From: Zoogloeaceae bacterium
Lineage (GTDB): Bacteria; Pseudomonadota; Gammaproteobacteria; Burkholderiales; Rhodocyclaceae
Assembly: GCA_031277315.1 (NCBI GenBank)
Contig: JAITMP010000028.1
Span: 1-50,141, forward strand
Direction: 5' to 3'
Length of the DNA stretch: 50,141 bases
Positions 37,240 through 46,969 of the stretch are shown piece after piece. The notes under the pieces were generated by a model. The model saw only the letters and a program-made list of their open reading frames with translations, was not told the DNA's origin and searched no databases. A program made the position numbers and the translations under genes. The first letter of the stretch is position 1. The number at the start of each line of letters is the position of its first letter.

Positions 37240-37896
37240 TCATGCGCCGGCGAGCAGCCCGACAAGGTCAGCCGGCGCCTGGATGATGGCGTCGGCGCCC
37301 CATTTTTCCAGCGGCGTTTCCTCTCCCAGATAGCCCCAGGCGGCGGCGATCGCGCCCATGCCGGCGGCGCGGGCGGACTGGATGTCGCGCAGGTCGTCGC
37401 CGATGTAGAGGCAGCGCGCCGGATCGACGTTGATGAGGGCGCTGGCCAGCCAGAGCGGATCGGGCGCCGGTTTGGGGCGCGGCGAGGAGTCGCCGCTGAC
37501 GATGCAGGCGGCGCGTTGCGTCAGGCCGAGCGAGGCCATGATCGGCAGGGTGTAGCGGCTGTGTTTGTTGGTGACGACGCCCCAGATGATGCGTTTGGCC
37601 TCCAGCCATTCCAGCACGCCGGCGACGCCGTCAAACAATGCGGTGGCGGCGCACAGCGATTCGTCATAGCTGGCGAGAAAACGCTGGCGGAAAGCGGCGT
37701 AGGAGGCGTCCTCCGGGGTCATGCCGAAGCCGATTCCGAGCAGGCCGCGCACGCCTTGGGAAACATGGGGGCGGATGGCCTGCAACGGCAGCGGCGCGCG
37801 TCCCGACTCGGTCAGCAGACGATTCAGCGCGGCGCCGAGGTCGGCCGCCGTGTCGGCCAGCGTGCCGTCGAAGTCGAAGAGGACGGCGTCAATCAT
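37240..37896 (-). CDS. gph: Phosphoglycolate phosphatase (HAD family)
   Basis: This HAD hydrolase of 218 residues removes phosphate from 2-phosphoglycolate formed by DNA repair or oxygenation reactions. The nucleophile motif DFDGT gives Asp8 and Asp10. Motif II is VVTNKH, motif III the lysine in RPKPAPDP, and motif [13 protein letters not shown]. It overlaps the end of ubiG by 8 bases, so the two are co-translated, the common ubiG-gph arrangement of proteobacteria. The substrate is inferred from family and context; related HAD enzymes act on other small phosphates. Confidence 0.88.
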   Translation of the reverse strand: MIDAVLFDFDGTLADTAADLGAALNRLLTESGRAPLPLQAIRPHVSQGVRGLLGIGFGMTPEDASYAAFRQRFLASYDESLCAATALFDGVAGVLEWLEAKRIIWGVVTNKHSRYTLPIMASLGLTQRAACIVSGDSSPRPKPAPDPLWLASALINVDPARCLYIGDDLRDIQSARAAGMGAIAAAWGYLGEETPLEKWGADAIIQAPADLVGLLAGA

Positions 37897-38602
37897 CGCG
37901 CCGCGCGCGCATCAGGTAGTTGACGCCGGTGTCCGGGCCGAGGGCATAGGTCTTGCTGAGCGGGTTGTAGGTCATGCCGATGATTTCTTCCACCGTCAGG
38001 CCGGCTTCCCGTGCATAACGCGCCAGTTCGGCCGGGCGGATGAATTTGGCATGATCGTGCGTGCCGCGCGGGAGCAGCTTGAGCACGTATTCAGCGCCGA
38101 CGACGGCGAAAAGGCGGGATTTGAGATTGCGGTTGAGGGTGGAGAAAAAAACCATGCCGCCCGGACGGACCAGTTTGGCGCAGGCGCGCACGGCGCTGGC
38201 GGGGTCGGGCACGTGTTCGAGCATTTCCAGACAGGTGACGATGTCGTAGGCATCCGGCGTTTCGGCGGCGAGCGCTTCAGCCGACATCTTGCGGTAGTCG
38301 ACTTGCTGTCCGCTTTCCAGCAGATGCAGTTTCGCCACCGCGAGCGCCTTTTCCGAGAGGTCGATGCCGCTGACTTGCGCGCCGCGCGCTGCCATCGACT
38401 CGGACAGAATGCCGCCGCCGCAGCCGACATCCAGCACTTTCTTCCCGGCGAGGCCGGCGCTGCGCTCGATCCAGTCCACGCGCAGCGGATTGATGTCGTG
38501 CAGGGGTTTGAATTCCGATTCCGGATCCCACCAGTGGTGAGCCAACTCGCTGAACTTGTCGACTTCAGCCTGATCGGCGTTGGAATGAACGGATTCACTC
38601 AT
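37889..38602 (-). CDS. ubiG: Ubiquinone biosynthesis O-methyltransferase UbiG
   Basis: UbiG performs both O-methylations in ubiquinone synthesis using SAM. The 237-residue product matches E. coli UbiG (240). The N-terminal [19 protein letters not shown] is diagnostic. The SAM motif is [13 protein letters not shown], followed by the acidic GIDLSEKAL and post-motif [10 protein letters not shown]. The ATG at 38602 is used; the frame is open to 38758, but upstream sequence includes the ompA-family terminator. gph overlaps its end. Confidence 0.96.
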   Translation of the reverse strand: MSESVHSNADQAEVDKFSELAHHWWDPESEFKPLHDINPLRVDWIERSAGLAGKKVLDVGCGGGILSESMAARGAQVSGIDLSEKALAVAKLHLLESGQQVDYRKMSAEALAAETPDAYDIVTCLEMLEHVPDPASAVRACAKLVRPGGMVFFSTLNRNLKSRLFAVVGAEYVLKLLPRGTHDHAKFIRPAELARYAREAGLTVEEIIGMTYNPLSKTYALGPDTGVNYLMRARRDD

Positions 38603-38620
38603 GATTTTTGTGCCTGAATA

Positions 38621-38650
38621 AAAAAAGCCCTGCTTGCGCAGGGCTTTTTG
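38621..38650 (-). terminator. Intrinsic terminator after the OmpA-family gene
   Basis: On the minus strand, AAAAAGCCCTGC pairs with GCAGGGCTTTTTT around a four-base loop and ends in a T-run. It separates the OmpA-family gene from ubiG and is nearly bidirectional. Confidence 0.85.
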
Positions 38651-38664
38651 CAACGGAACACCGA

Positions 38665-39315
38665 TTACTTGGTGGTGCCGATGATTTCGATCTGCACGCG
38701 GCGATCCGGTTGCAGGCACTCGACGAGCTGCTTGCTCCGCTTCTCGCTCTTGCCGCACTGATCGCCGGTGACGGGCTCGCGCTCGCCTTTGCCTTCAGTG
38801 TAGATGCGACTCGGCTCGACGCCCTTGTCGACCAGGTACGACTTGACGGCTTCGGCGCGCTTCTCGGACAACTTCTGGTTATAGTTGTCAGAGCCGAGGC
38901 GGTCGGTGTGGCCGACGGCGATGATCACTTCCAGCTTGATCTGGCCGAGCTTGCTGGAGACATCATCCAGCTTGGCCTTGCCTTCGGGGCGCAGCACGGC
39001 TTTGTCGAAGTCGAACAGCGCGTCCGCCGCCAGCGTGACTTTCTGCGCCGCCGGCGTCGGCGTCGGGGCCGGCGCGGGGGCGGCGGGAGCCGGGGCCGGC
39101 GCGGGGGCCTTCGCCGTCAGATCCGGGTCGCACTCGGGAATCGCCATTGCCGGCGTCCAGCGAACGGTCTTCCAGCACAGACCGAATCCGCTTCTGGCGA
39201 CTACGCCGCGCGTGTCGAATATGTAGCCGTCGTTATTCGGCGCTTGGGCGAGCGCAGCGGAGGCGCTCATGCCGATGGCGGCCAGCAGTGTTACTTTCAG
39301 GAGTTGCTTTTTCAT
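38665..39315 (-). CDS. OmpA-family outer-membrane/peptidoglycan-binding protein
   Basis: This is a 216-residue protein with a signal peptide (MKKQLLKV start, cleavage near ALAQA at about 24). A short N-terminal region with two cysteines (LCWK and ECDPD) follows, then a Pro/Ala linker (about residues 70-90) and a C-terminal OmpA-like domain. The domain shows [40 protein letters not shown] and RRVQIEI, the peptidoglycan-binding pattern. It lacks the eight-stranded beta-barrel of classical OmpA and is short, like betaproteobacterial OmpA/RmpM-type proteins near ubiG. A GAGAGGA ribosome-binding sequence precedes the ATG. Confidence 0.9.
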   Translation of the reverse strand: MKKQLLKVTLLAAIGMSASAALAQAPNNDGYIFDTRGVVARSGFGLCWKTVRWTPAMAIPECDPDLTAKAPAPAPAPAAPAPAPTPTPAAQKVTLAADALFDFDKAVLRPEGKAKLDDVSSKLGQIKLEVIIAVGHTDRLGSDNYNQKLSEKRAEAVKSYLVDKGVEPSRIYTEGKGEREPVTGDQCGKSEKRSKQLVECLQPDRRVQIEIIGTTK

Positions 39316-39340
39316 GGAGTGTCCTCTCGCGTTGTGGTCC

Positions 39341-39364
39341 GAAAAGTCAAAAGAAAAGTCAAAA
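39341..39364. repeat. Two 12-bp direct repeats upstream of the OmpA-family gene
   Basis: GAAAAGTCAAAA is repeated exactly twice in tandem. On the minus strand, where the OmpA-family gene is transcribed, each copy supplies a TTGACT-like -35 hexamer. No good -10 is seen at 17 bases from either copy, so they may be regulator-binding sites or a recent duplication. Confidence 0.55.
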
Positions 39365-39435
39365 GATTAGGAAAGTCAGGATCGGGATTGGTCTACTGTA
39401 CTGTCTGCTGATGAGTCCGTAATTATCGATCCATT

Positions 39436-40776
39436 CTATCCGAAACGTTTATCCGAAACGTGCATTAGGAGCTTATTTTGCCACAAGTCAATCGTGTCAA
39501 GCAATTTTACGGTGTCGCATCCCTGCAACACCCCGTTATCGACCTGGAGCCGGCCATTGACCCAGACATGGCTGACATGCTCCCGGCCGGCGGCGTAGAT
39601 CAGGTGGGAGGCGGGGTCAAAGCAGGGGCGGGTTTCGGGGGCGTCGAGGCGGACGGCGCATAAATCGGCCGCCTTTCCGGCCTCGATCGAGCCGATCCGG
39701 CGATCGAGGCCGAGCGCCGCCGCGCCGTTCAGGGTCGCCATACGCAGAACCGTATGCGCATCGAGCGCGGCGGCATTGTCGCTGGCGACCTTTCCCAGCA
39801 GGGCGGCATGGCGCATTTCCTGAAACAGGTCGAGGCGGTTGTTGCTGGCGGCGCCGTCGGTTCCCAGCCCGACCCGGATGCCTTCCTCAAGCAGCGCGGC
39901 GACCGGCGCGATCCCGCTCGCCAGTTTCATGTTCGAGGTCGGGCAATGGGCGACGCTGCAATCGTATTTTTTCAGGAGATGGATATCGTCCGCGTCGAGA
40001 TGGACGGCATGCACGGCGATCAGCCCCGGCCCCAGCACGCCCAGGCGTTCGAGCCGCCGCAGCGGGCGCATGCCGTGCCGCTGGAGACTGGTTTCGACTT
40101 CCTCGCCGGTTTCATGAATGTGGGTGTGGACCGGCAGGTCGAGTTGCGCCGCCAGCGTGACAATGCGGGCGAAAGCCGCATCGCCGACCGTGTAAGGCGC
40201 GTGCGGCGCGAGGCAGAAGCTCAGCAGCGGATCGCCGCGCAGCCGGTCGCGCGCGGCCAGCCCCTTGCTGATGTAGTCGTCGATGTCGGTGGCGTAAGCG
40301 GTCGGGAATTCGATGGCGAGAAGTCCCAGCGCGGCGCGCATGCCGAGGCTGCGCGCCGCCTCCGCCGCCGCCTCGGGAAAGAAATACATGTCATTGAAGC
40401 AGGTGATGCCGCCGCGCAGCATCTCGGCGCAGGCGAGCAGGGCGCCGTCGCGCGCGAAGGCGGCGGAAACATGCTTGGCTTCAGCCGGCCAGACATGCTT
40501 TTCCAGCCATTCCATCAGCGGCAGATCGTCGGCGATGCCGCGCAGGAGCGCCATGGCGGCATGCGTGTGCAGATTCACCAGTCCGGGAATGAGGACGTGC
40601 CGGGGCAGGCGGATGTGCTGCGCCGGCGCGTAGCGGCGCAGCGCCTCCTGTTCGGGCAGGACATCCACGATATCTCCGCCGGAGACGGCGACGGCATGCG
40701 CTTCCAGCACGGCGCCGCGAGGCTCGATGGGAATCAGCCAGCGTGGCGCGATCAGCAGGTCGACCGGTTTTGACAT
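39436..40776 (-). CDS. MtaD/TRZ-ATZ-type amidohydrolase (deaminase)
   Basis: This is a 446-residue amidohydrolase of the group that includes MTA/SAH deaminases and chlorohydrolases. Metal ligands are His70 and His72 (NLHTHAAM), the histidine in HTHIHETGEEV with its catalytic Glu, a further His in AVHAVHLD, and the Asp in GLGTDGAASNN. The N-terminal and C-terminal strands form the usual composite beta domain. Likely reaction: deamination of 5'-methylthioadenosine or S-adenosylhomocysteine; the exact substrate cannot be read. This gene is a regular neighbour of ubiG/gyrA in betaproteobacteria, here divergent from gyrA. Confidence 0.88.
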   Translation of the reverse strand: MSKPVDLLIAPRWLIPIEPRGAVLEAHAVAVSGGDIVDVLPEQEALRRYAPAQHIRLPRHVLIPGLVNLHTHAAMALLRGIADDLPLMEWLEKHVWPAEAKHVSAAFARDGALLACAEMLRGGITCFNDMYFFPEAAAEAARSLGMRAALGLLAIEFPTAYATDIDDYISKGLAARDRLRGDPLLSFCLAPHAPYTVGDAAFARIVTLAAQLDLPVHTHIHETGEEVETSLQRHGMRPLRRLERLGVLGPGLIAVHAVHLDADDIHLLKKYDCSVAHCPTSNMKLASGIAPVAALLEEGIRVGLGTDGAASNNRLDLFQEMRHAALLGKVASDNAAALDAHTVLRMATLNGAAALGLDRRIGSIEAGKAADLCAVRLDAPETRPCFDPASHLIYAAGREHVSHVWVNGRLQVDNGVLQGCDTVKLLDTIDLWQNKLLMHVSDKRFG

Positions 40777-41038
40777 GCGCGGAAAAGCCGTTTCGGCGAA
40801 GCCGGGGTTTCAGTTCGGGAATATTGGAGCCTGATTCTATCAGCGGGCCGGGCGTTTCCAGAAGGCATGGAGGGGCATGGGGAGGGTATGGGGGAGGGTA
40901 TGAGGCGATTGCCCGCGCCGTCCGGCGGCGGTTTTGGAGCTTTGGATAGGGCCGGCATGGTAAACTTGCCCCTTTTTCCGGCGGGCGGATACGTGCGTAC
41001 ATGTATCCTCATGAATCCCGCCTGCGGCTTCCCGTCCG
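40777..41038. other. Divergent intergenic region upstream of gyrA
   Basis: These 262 bases separate the amidohydrolase (leftward) and gyrA (rightward). I see no gene. They contain a G-rich imperfect repeat (40863-40902, see separate entry) and a possible gyrA -10 hexamer TAAACT at 40961-40966, without a convincing -35. Confidence 0.5.
40872..40898 (+). repeat. G-quadruplex-type G-run
   Basis: Five runs of three to five guanines (40872-40875, 40879-40882, 40884-40886, 40890-40894, 40896-40898) are separated by loops of one or three bases. This satisfies the usual G-quadruplex pattern. It lies on the gyrA sense strand, about 140 bases before the gyrA start, inside a short GGCATGGGGAGG-type imperfect tandem. 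Confidence 0.6.
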
Positions 41039-43582
41039 ATGACCACTCAATTCGCCAAAGAAACCCTGCCGGTCAGCCTCGAAGAGGAAATGCGCCATTC
41101 CTATCTCGATTACGCCATGAGCGTCATCAAGGGGCGGGCGCTGCCGGACGTGCGGGACGGGCTGAAGCCGGTGCACCGGCGCGTGCTCTTCGCCATGCAC
41201 GAACTGTCCAACGACTGGAACAAGGCTTACAAGAAATCGGCCCGCATCGTCGGTGACGTGATCGGTAAATACCATCCGCACGGCGACACGGCGGTGTATG
41301 ACACCATCGTCCGCATGGCGCAGAATTTCAGCCTGCGCTACATGCTGATTGACGGCCAGGGGAACTTCGGCTCGGTCGATGGCGATAACGCCGCCGCCAT
41401 GCGCTATACGGAAATCCGCATGGCGCGCATCGGCCACGAACTGCTGGCCGACATCGACAAGGAGACGGTCGATTTCGGGCCGAACTACGACGGCTCCGAG
41501 CGCGAACCGCTGATCCTGCCGGCGAAAATTCCCAACCTGCTCATCAACGGCAGTTCCGGCATCGCCGTCGGCATGGCGACGAACATCCCGCCGCACAATC
41601 TGAACGAGGTGGTGGATGGCTGTCTCGCCCTGCTCGACAACCCGGCGCTGGGCATCGAGGAACTGATCGGCATCATCCCGGCGCCGGATTTCCCCACCGC
41701 CGGCATCATCCACGGCACCGCCGGCGTGCGCGAGGGCTATCTCACCGGGCGCGGCCGGGTGGTGATGCGGGCGCGTACCCATTTCGAGGATCTGGAAAAG
41801 GGCAACCGCCAGGCCATCATCGTCGATGAGCTGCCTTATCAGGTCAACAAGAAGTCCCTGCTCGAACGCATCGCCGAACTGGTGAACGAAAAGAAGCTGG
41901 AGGGCATTTCCCACATCCAGGACGAGTCGGACAAATCCGGCATGCGCGTGGTGATCGAGCTCAAGCGCGGCGAAGTGCCGGAAGTGGTGCTCAACAACCT
42001 CTACAAGATGACGCAGTTGCAGGACACCTTCGGCGTGAACATGGTGGCGCTTGTCGATGGCCGGCCGCGCCTGCTGAATCTGAAGGAAATGCTGGAAGCC
42101 TTCCTCGCGCATCGCCGCGAAGTGGTGACGCGGCGCACGGTGTTCGAGTTGCGCAAGGCGCGCGAGCGCGGTCATATTCTGGAAGGTTTGGCGGTGGCGC
42201 TGTCGAACGTCGACGCGATCATCGCCCTCATCAAGGCGGCGCCGACGCCGCCGGAGGCCAAGCGCGAGTTGATGGCCCGCGTCTGGCGCTCGGCGCTGGT
42301 CGAGGAAATGCTGGCGCGCGCCGATGCGCGGGCGGCGCGCCCGGAAGGGTTGGCGCCGGAGTTCGGGCTGCTGGCGCAGGGCTACAAGCTGTCGGATGTT
42401 CAGGCGCAGCGGATTCTGGAAATGCAGTTGCAGCGCCTGACGAATCTGGAGCAGGACAAGATCGTCGGCGAATACCGCGAAGTGATGGCGGTCATCGCCG
42501 ATCTGCTCGACATTCTGGCCAGCCCGGCCCGCATCGCCGCCATCATCGGCGATGAATTGCGCGCCATCCGCGAGCAGTTCGGCGACGCGCGCCGCTCGGA
42601 AGTGGTGGTGAATGCCGAGGATCTCTGCCTTGAAGACCTGATTACGCCGGCGGATGTCGTCGTCACGCTTTCCCACGGCGGTTATTTCAAGCGTCAGGCG
42701 CTGGCCGATTACCGCGCCCAGCGTCGCGGCGGACGTGGCCGTCAGGCGGCAGCCATGAAGGAGGACGATTTCGTCGACCGTCTGTTCGTCGCCAACACCC
42801 ACGATTACATTTTGTGCTTCTCGAACCGGGGCCGCGTGTATTGGCTGAAAGTGTACGAGGTGCCGGAAGGCTCCTCGACCAGCCGCGGCAAGCCGATTGT
42901 GAATCTGTTCCCGCTCGCCGAGGATGAAAAGATCACCGCCGTGCTGCCGGTGAAGGAGTTCGACGAGGGGCATTATGTTTTCATGTCGACGGCCGGCGGC
43001 ACGGTGAAGAAGACGCCGCTGTCGGCGTTTGCCAATCCGCGCAAGGCCGGCATCATCGCCGTTGATCTGGACGAGGGCGATTACCTGATCGGCGTCGCCA
43101 TCACGGACGGCGGTTATGACGTGATGCTGTTCTCGGACGCCGGCAAGGCGGCGCGCTTCGCCGAGGCGGATGTGCGGCCGATGGGCCGCGAGGCGCGCGG
43201 CGTGCGCGGCATGATGCTGGAGCCGGGCCAGAGCGTGATCTCGATGCTGGCGGCGAAGGGCGAAGAACAGAGCGTGCTGACGGCCACCGAAAACGGCTTC
43301 GGCAAGCGCACCGCGATCAGCGAATACACCCGCCACGGCCGTGGCGTGAAGGGTATGATCGCCATCCAGACTTCTGATCGCAACGGCAGGCTGATCGGCG
43401 CCGTGCTGGTCAGCGATACCGATGAACTGATGTTGATTTCCAACGGCGGGGTGCTGATCCGCACCCTGGTGAGCGATATCCGCGAGATGGGCCGCTCGAC
43501 GCAGGGCGTCACCCTGATCAATTTGGATGACGGCGCCAAGCTGGCCGGCATCGAGAAGATTGTTGAAACTGAGGAGGAGTGA
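41039..43582 (+). CDS. gyrA: DNA gyrase subunit A
   Basis: GyrA cleaves and rejoins DNA as part of the supercoiling A2B2 enzyme. The 847-residue chain has the catalytic tyrosine at residue 123 (AMRYTEIRM). The quinolone-resistance region reads [11 protein letters not shown], with Thr84 and Asp88 at the E. coli Ser83 and Asp87 positions. The C-terminal DNA-wrapping domain carries the GyrA-box QRRGGRG near residue 561, which separates GyrA from ParC. The Thr at position 84 is a natural variant in several genera. serC follows after 5 bases with a strong ribosome-binding site, so the genes may be co-transcribed. Confidence 0.98.
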   Translation: MTTQFAKETLPVSLEEEMRHSYLDYAMSVIKGRALPDVRDGLKPVHRRVLFAMHELSNDWNKAYKKSARIVGDVIGKYHPHGDTAVYDTIVRMAQNFSLRYMLIDGQGNFGSVDGDNAAAMRYTEIRMARIGHELLADIDKETVDFGPNYDGSEREPLILPAKIPNLLINGSSGIAVGMATNIPPHNLNEVVDGCLALLDNPALGIEELIGIIPAPDFPTAGIIHGTAGVREGYLTGRGRVVMRARTHFEDLEKGNRQAIIVDELPYQVNKKSLLERIAELVNEKKLEGISHIQDESDKSGMRVVIELKRGEVPEVVLNNLYKMTQLQDTFGVNMVALVDGRPRLLNLKEMLEAFLAHRREVVTRRTVFELRKARERGHILEGLAVALSNVDAIIALIKAAPTPPEAKRELMARVWRSALVEEMLARADARAARPEGLAPEFGLLAQGYKLSDVQAQRILEMQLQRLTNLEQDKIVGEYREVMAVIADLLDILASPARIAAIIGDELRAIREQFGDARRSEVVVNAEDLCLEDLITPADVVVTLSHGGYFKRQALADYRAQRRGGRGRQAAAMKEDDFVDRLFVANTHDYILCFSNRGRVYWLKVYEVPEGSSTSRGKPIVNLFPLAEDEKITAVLPVKEFDEGHYVFMSTAGGTVKKTPLSAFANPRKAGIIAVDLDEGDYLIGVAITDGGYDVMLFSDAGKAARFAEADVRPMGREARGVRGMMLEPGQSVISMLAAKGEEQSVLTATENGFGKRTAISEYTRHGRGVKGMIAIQTSDRNGRLIGAVLVSDTDELMLISNGGVLIRTLVSDIREMGRSTQGVTLINLDDGAKLAGIEKIVETEEE

Positions 43583-43587
43583 CAAAA

Positions 43588-44670
43588 ATGGCACGTGTAT
43601 TCAATTTCAGCGCTGGCCCGGCCACCTTGCCGGAAGCCGTTCTCAAGCAAGCGGCGGAAGAAATGCTCGACTGGCGCGGCAGCGGCCAGTCGGTGATGGA
43701 AATGAGCCACCGCGGCAAGGAATTCATGAGCATCGCCGCCCAGGCCGAGGCCGACTTGCGCGAGCTGATGGCGATTCCCGCCAACTACAAGGTGCTGTTC
43801 CTGCAGGGCGGCGCCAGCTTGCAGTTCGCGATGATTCCGCTCAACCTGCTGCGCGGCAAGGCGAGCGCCGACTACGTGCACACCGGAGAGTGGGCGAAGA
43901 AGGCGATCAAGGAAGCCAAACAGTATTGCCAGGTGAATATCGTCGCGTCGAGCGAGGACAAGAGCTTCACCTACGCGCCGGCGCAAAGCGGCTGGAAATT
44001 GTCGAAAGACGCCGCTTACGTTCACTACACCGCCAACGAAACCATCGGCGGCGTCGAGTTCCATTGGGTGCCGCAGATCGGCGACGTGCCGCTGGTGTGC
44101 GACATGTCGTCGAACATCCTCTCGAAGCCGGTCGATGTCAGCCGCTACGGACTCATCTACGCCGGCGCGCAGAAAAACATCGGCCCGGCCGGGCTGACCA
44201 TCGTCATCGTGCGCGAAGACCTGATCGGCCAGGTTGCGCCGAAGACGCCGGTGATGCTCGACTACAAAACGCATGCCGACAACGAGTCGATGTACAACAC
44301 GCCGCCGACCTACGGCATCTACATCGCCGGTCTGGTGTTCCAGTGGATCAAGCAGCAGGGCGGTCTGGCGGCGATGGAAAAGCACAACCGCGAGAAGGCG
44401 GCGCTGCTCTACGCCTTCCTCGATCAGAGCCGGTTTTTCGTCAGCCCGGTGGCGAAGGCGGACCGCTCGCTGATGAACGTGCCGTTCACGCTCAAGAAGG
44501 CTGAACTGGACGAGGAATTTCTCAAGGGCGCCAAGGCGCGCGGCATGATCCAGTTGAAGGGCCACCGTTCCGTCGGCGGCATGCGCGCCTCGATCTACAA
44601 CGCGATGCCGATCGACGGCATCCGCGCCCTGGTTAACTACATGAAAGAGTTCGAGGCGCAACATGGCTGA
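43588..44670 (+). CDS. serC: Phosphoserine aminotransferase
   Basis: SerC converts 3-phosphohydroxypyruvate to phosphoserine, and a related intermediate in pyridoxal phosphate synthesis. The 360-residue product matches E. coli (362). It starts [14 protein letters not shown]. The PLP lysine is Lys196 in [11 protein letters not shown], and the phosphate-binding RSVGGMRAS-type end [14 protein letters not shown] is present. The ATG at 43588 is chosen because GAGGAGGAG lies at 43571-43579, eight bases upstream; an in-frame GTG at 43579 overlaps that site. Its end overlaps the next gene by 8 bases. Confidence 0.97.
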   Translation: MARVFNFSAGPATLPEAVLKQAAEEMLDWRGSGQSVMEMSHRGKEFMSIAAQAEADLRELMAIPANYKVLFLQGGASLQFAMIPLNLLRGKASADYVHTGEWAKKAIKEAKQYCQVNIVASSEDKSFTYAPAQSGWKLSKDAAYVHYTANETIGGVEFHWVPQIGDVPLVCDMSSNILSKPVDVSRYGLIYAGAQKNIGPAGLTIVIVREDLIGQVAPKTPVMLDYKTHADNESMYNTPPTYGIYIAGLVFQWIKQQGGLAAMEKHNREKAALLYAFLDQSRFFVSPVAKADRSLMNVPFTLKKAELDEEFLKGAKARGMIQLKGHRSVGGMRASIYNAMPIDGIRALVNYMKEFEAQHG

Positions 44671-45841
44671 GCGTTTCGAGATACTGGTTCTCAACCAGAT
44701 TTCCAAAGCCGGCTTGCAGCGCCTGCCGCCGGAGCGGTATGCCGTCGGCAAGGAAATCGCCGCGCCGGACGCGATTCTGGTGCGCTCCGCCGACATGCAC
44801 AAGATGGACATCCCGGCTTCCGTCAAGGCCATTGGCCGCGCCGGCGCCGGCACCAACAACATTCCGGTGCAGGCCATGAGCCAGCGCGGCGTGCCGGTGT
44901 TCAACGCGCCGGGAGCCAATGCCAACGCCGTGAAGGAACTCGTGATCGCCGGCATGCTGCTGGCGGCGCGCAATCTGTCGGGCGCCATGCGCTTTGTCGG
45001 CGCCCTCGACCCGAACGACGCCGAGATGGAAAAGAAGGTCGAGGACGGCAAAAAGAATTTCGCCGGCTATGAATTGTCCGGCCATACGCTCGGCGTCATC
45101 GGTCTGGGCAAGATCGGCTGTCTGGTGGCGGATGCCGCCATCAAGCTCGGCATGGATGTCATGGGCTACGACCCGGAAATCACCGTCGACGCCGCCTGGA
45201 GCCTGCCCTCGCAGGTGAAAAAAGCGAACAGCGTGGCGGAAGTGCTGAAGAACGCCGATTTCGTCAGCCTGCACGTGCCGCTGGTGGAGGCGACCAGGAA
45301 AATGGTGAACGCCAAGGCGCTGGAACACGTCAGGTCCGGCGCCGTGCTGCTCAATTTTTCCCGCGAAGGCGTGACGGACGAGGCCGCCGTGCTGGCGGCG
45401 CTGGAGGCGAAGAAGCTCGGCTGCTACGTCTGCGATTTTCCGAGTCCGCGCGTGAATGCGCATCCGCGCGTGATTGCCCTGCCGCATCTGGGGGCGTCGA
45501 CGCGCGAGGCGGAAGACAACTGCGCCGCGATGGTGGCCGATCAGGTGCGCGATTATCTTGAACATGGCAACGTTCTCAACGCGGTGAATTTCCCCAATAC
45601 CGCGCTGCCGCGCGAATCCGGTTTTCGCGTTGCCATCGTCAACGCCAACGTGCCGAACATGGTCGGCCAGATCTCGACCGCTATGGCGAAGGCGAGCCTC
45701 AACATCAGCAACATGGTGAACAAGTCGCGCGGCGACATTGCTTACACCCTGGTCGATGTGGACAGCGCCGTGCCGCAGACGGCGATTGATTCGATTGCCG
45801 GCATCGAAGGGGTGCTGGCGGTGCGCTACTTGCCCGCGTGA
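44663..45841 (+). CDS. serA: D-3-phosphoglycerate dehydrogenase-like protein
   Basis: This 392-residue D-isomer 2-hydroxyacid dehydrogenase probably makes 3-phosphohydroxypyruvate, the SerC substrate. The NAD motif is [10 protein letters not shown] (about residues 140-150). The catalytic Arg lies in NFSREGV and the catalytic His in LPHLGAST. The usual catalytic Glu in the DVFEKEP-type segment is not evident; the corresponding stretch reads [10 protein letters not shown]. The C-terminal 75 residues form an ACT-like domain ([14 protein letters not shown] and [11 protein letters not shown]), probably a serine sensor. This short PGDH subfamily is known, but placement between serC and pheA is unusual. 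It overlaps serC by 8 bases. Confidence 0.85.
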   Translation: MAERFEILVLNQISKAGLQRLPPERYAVGKEIAAPDAILVRSADMHKMDIPASVKAIGRAGAGTNNIPVQAMSQRGVPVFNAPGANANAVKELVIAGMLLAARNLSGAMRFVGALDPNDAEMEKKVEDGKKNFAGYELSGHTLGVIGLGKIGCLVADAAIKLGMDVMGYDPEITVDAAWSLPSQVKKANSVAEVLKNADFVSLHVPLVEATRKMVNAKALEHVRSGAVLLNFSREGVTDEAAVLAALEAKKLGCYVCDFPSPRVNAHPRVIALPHLGASTREAEDNCAAMVADQVRDYLEHGNVLNAVNFPNTALPRESGFRVAIVNANVPNMVGQISTAMAKASLNISNMVNKSRGDIAYTLVDVDSAVPQTAIDSIAGIEGVLAVRYLPA

Positions 45842-45859
45842 CGAGGTGGGGGCGGCGCG

Positions 45860-46924
45860 GTGAGCGATGAACTGCAACGCCTGCGGGCGGAGATCGACCG
45901 CCTCGACGAGGAGGTGTTGCGGCGTCTGTCGCGCCGCGCCGAAATCGCGCGCGAGATCGGGCGCGTAAAAGGCGGCGGGGTCGTGTACCGGCCCGAGCGC
46001 GAAGCCCAGGTGCTGCGGCGCATCGCCGCGCTCAATCCGGGGCCGCTCGGCGAGAGCGCGGTCTGCCGCGTTTTCCGCGAGATCATGTCGGCCTGTCTGG
46101 CGCTGGAGCAGCCGTTGCGCATCGCCTATTTCGGCCCGGAAGGCACGTTCACCGAAAGCGCGGCGAAAAAGCATTTCGGTTCGGCGCCGGATTTCATGGC
46201 GTTGGCGACCATCGACGAAGTGTTCCGCGCCGTCGAAGCTGGCCATGTCGATTACGGCGTCGTGCCGGTGGAAAACTCCATCGAAGGCGCCGTTGGCCGC
46301 ACGCTCGATCTGCTGCTGCAAATGCCGATCAGCATCTGCGGCGAGGTGAAGCTGCGCATTCATCAGCATGTGCTCTCCAAGGCGGAGCGGCTGACCGATG
46401 TCAAGCGCCTGTATTCGCACAGCCAGTCGCTGGCGCAATGCCACGAGTGGCTGAACCGCAATCTGCCGGCGTTGCCGCGCGTGCCGGTGGCGAGCAACGC
46501 CGAGGCGGCGCGCATGGCCGGCGAGGATATCGAGTCGTGCGCCATCGCCGGCGAGGCGGCGGCCGGCCGCTACGGGCTGAACGTGCTGGCGCGCGACATC
46601 GAGGACGATCCGAACAACACGACGCGCTTTCTCGTCCTCGGCATGCACGACGCCGGGCCGTCCGGCCGCGACAAGACATCCCTCGTTTGCTCGGCGCAGC
46701 ACAAGGCCGGCGCCGTGCATGCGCTGCTGGAACCGCTCGCCCGCCACGGTGTGTCGATGAGCAAATTCGAGTCCCGGCCCGCCCGCGCCGGTCTGTGGGA
46801 ATATGTTTTCTATATCGATGTCGACGGCCATCAGAGCGAGGCGCAAGTGACGCGGGCCTTCGCCGAGTTGCGCGACCGCGCCGCTTTCGTCAAGGTGCTC
46901 GGCTCTTACCCGAGCGCCGCCTGA
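45860..46924 (+). CDS. pheA: Chorismate mutase/prephenate dehydratase (P-protein)
   Basis: This is a bifunctional 354-residue enzyme of phenylalanine synthesis. Residues 1-85 are an AroQ-type chorismate mutase (LRAEIDRLDEEVLRRLSRRAEIA). Residues 95-275 are prephenate dehydratase, with YFGPEGTFTESAA, the catalytic-region VPVENSIEGAV and NNTTRFLVLG. The rest is an ACT regulatory domain with the phenylalanine-binding motif SKFESRP and GLWEYVFYID. The start is GTG at 45860, 18 bases after the preceding stop, giving the normal family N-terminus. Confidence 0.97.
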   Translation: MSDELQRLRAEIDRLDEEVLRRLSRRAEIAREIGRVKGGGVVYRPEREAQVLRRIAALNPGPLGESAVCRVFREIMSACLALEQPLRIAYFGPEGTFTESAAKKHFGSAPDFMALATIDEVFRAVEAGHVDYGVVPVENSIEGAVGRTLDLLLQMPISICGEVKLRIHQHVLSKAERLTDVKRLYSHSQSLAQCHEWLNRNLPALPRVPVASNAEAARMAGEDIESCAIAGEAAAGRYGLNVLARDIEDDPNNTTRFLVLGMHDAGPSGRDKTSLVCSAQHKAGAVHALLEPLARHGVSMSKFESRPARAGLWEYVFYIDVDGHQSEAQVTRAFAELRDRAAFVKVLGSYPSAA

Positions 46925-46969
46925 AGTTGTTAACCCGATAGCGTTGGCAAAACAAAGGAGGAATCACGC

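Noticed and set aside
41288-41302. Thr84 in GyrA as a quinolone-resistance mutation
   Set aside because: Threonine at this position is the natural residue in several bacterial genera, and the adjacent Asp88 is unchanged. The sequence alone does not support acquired resistance.
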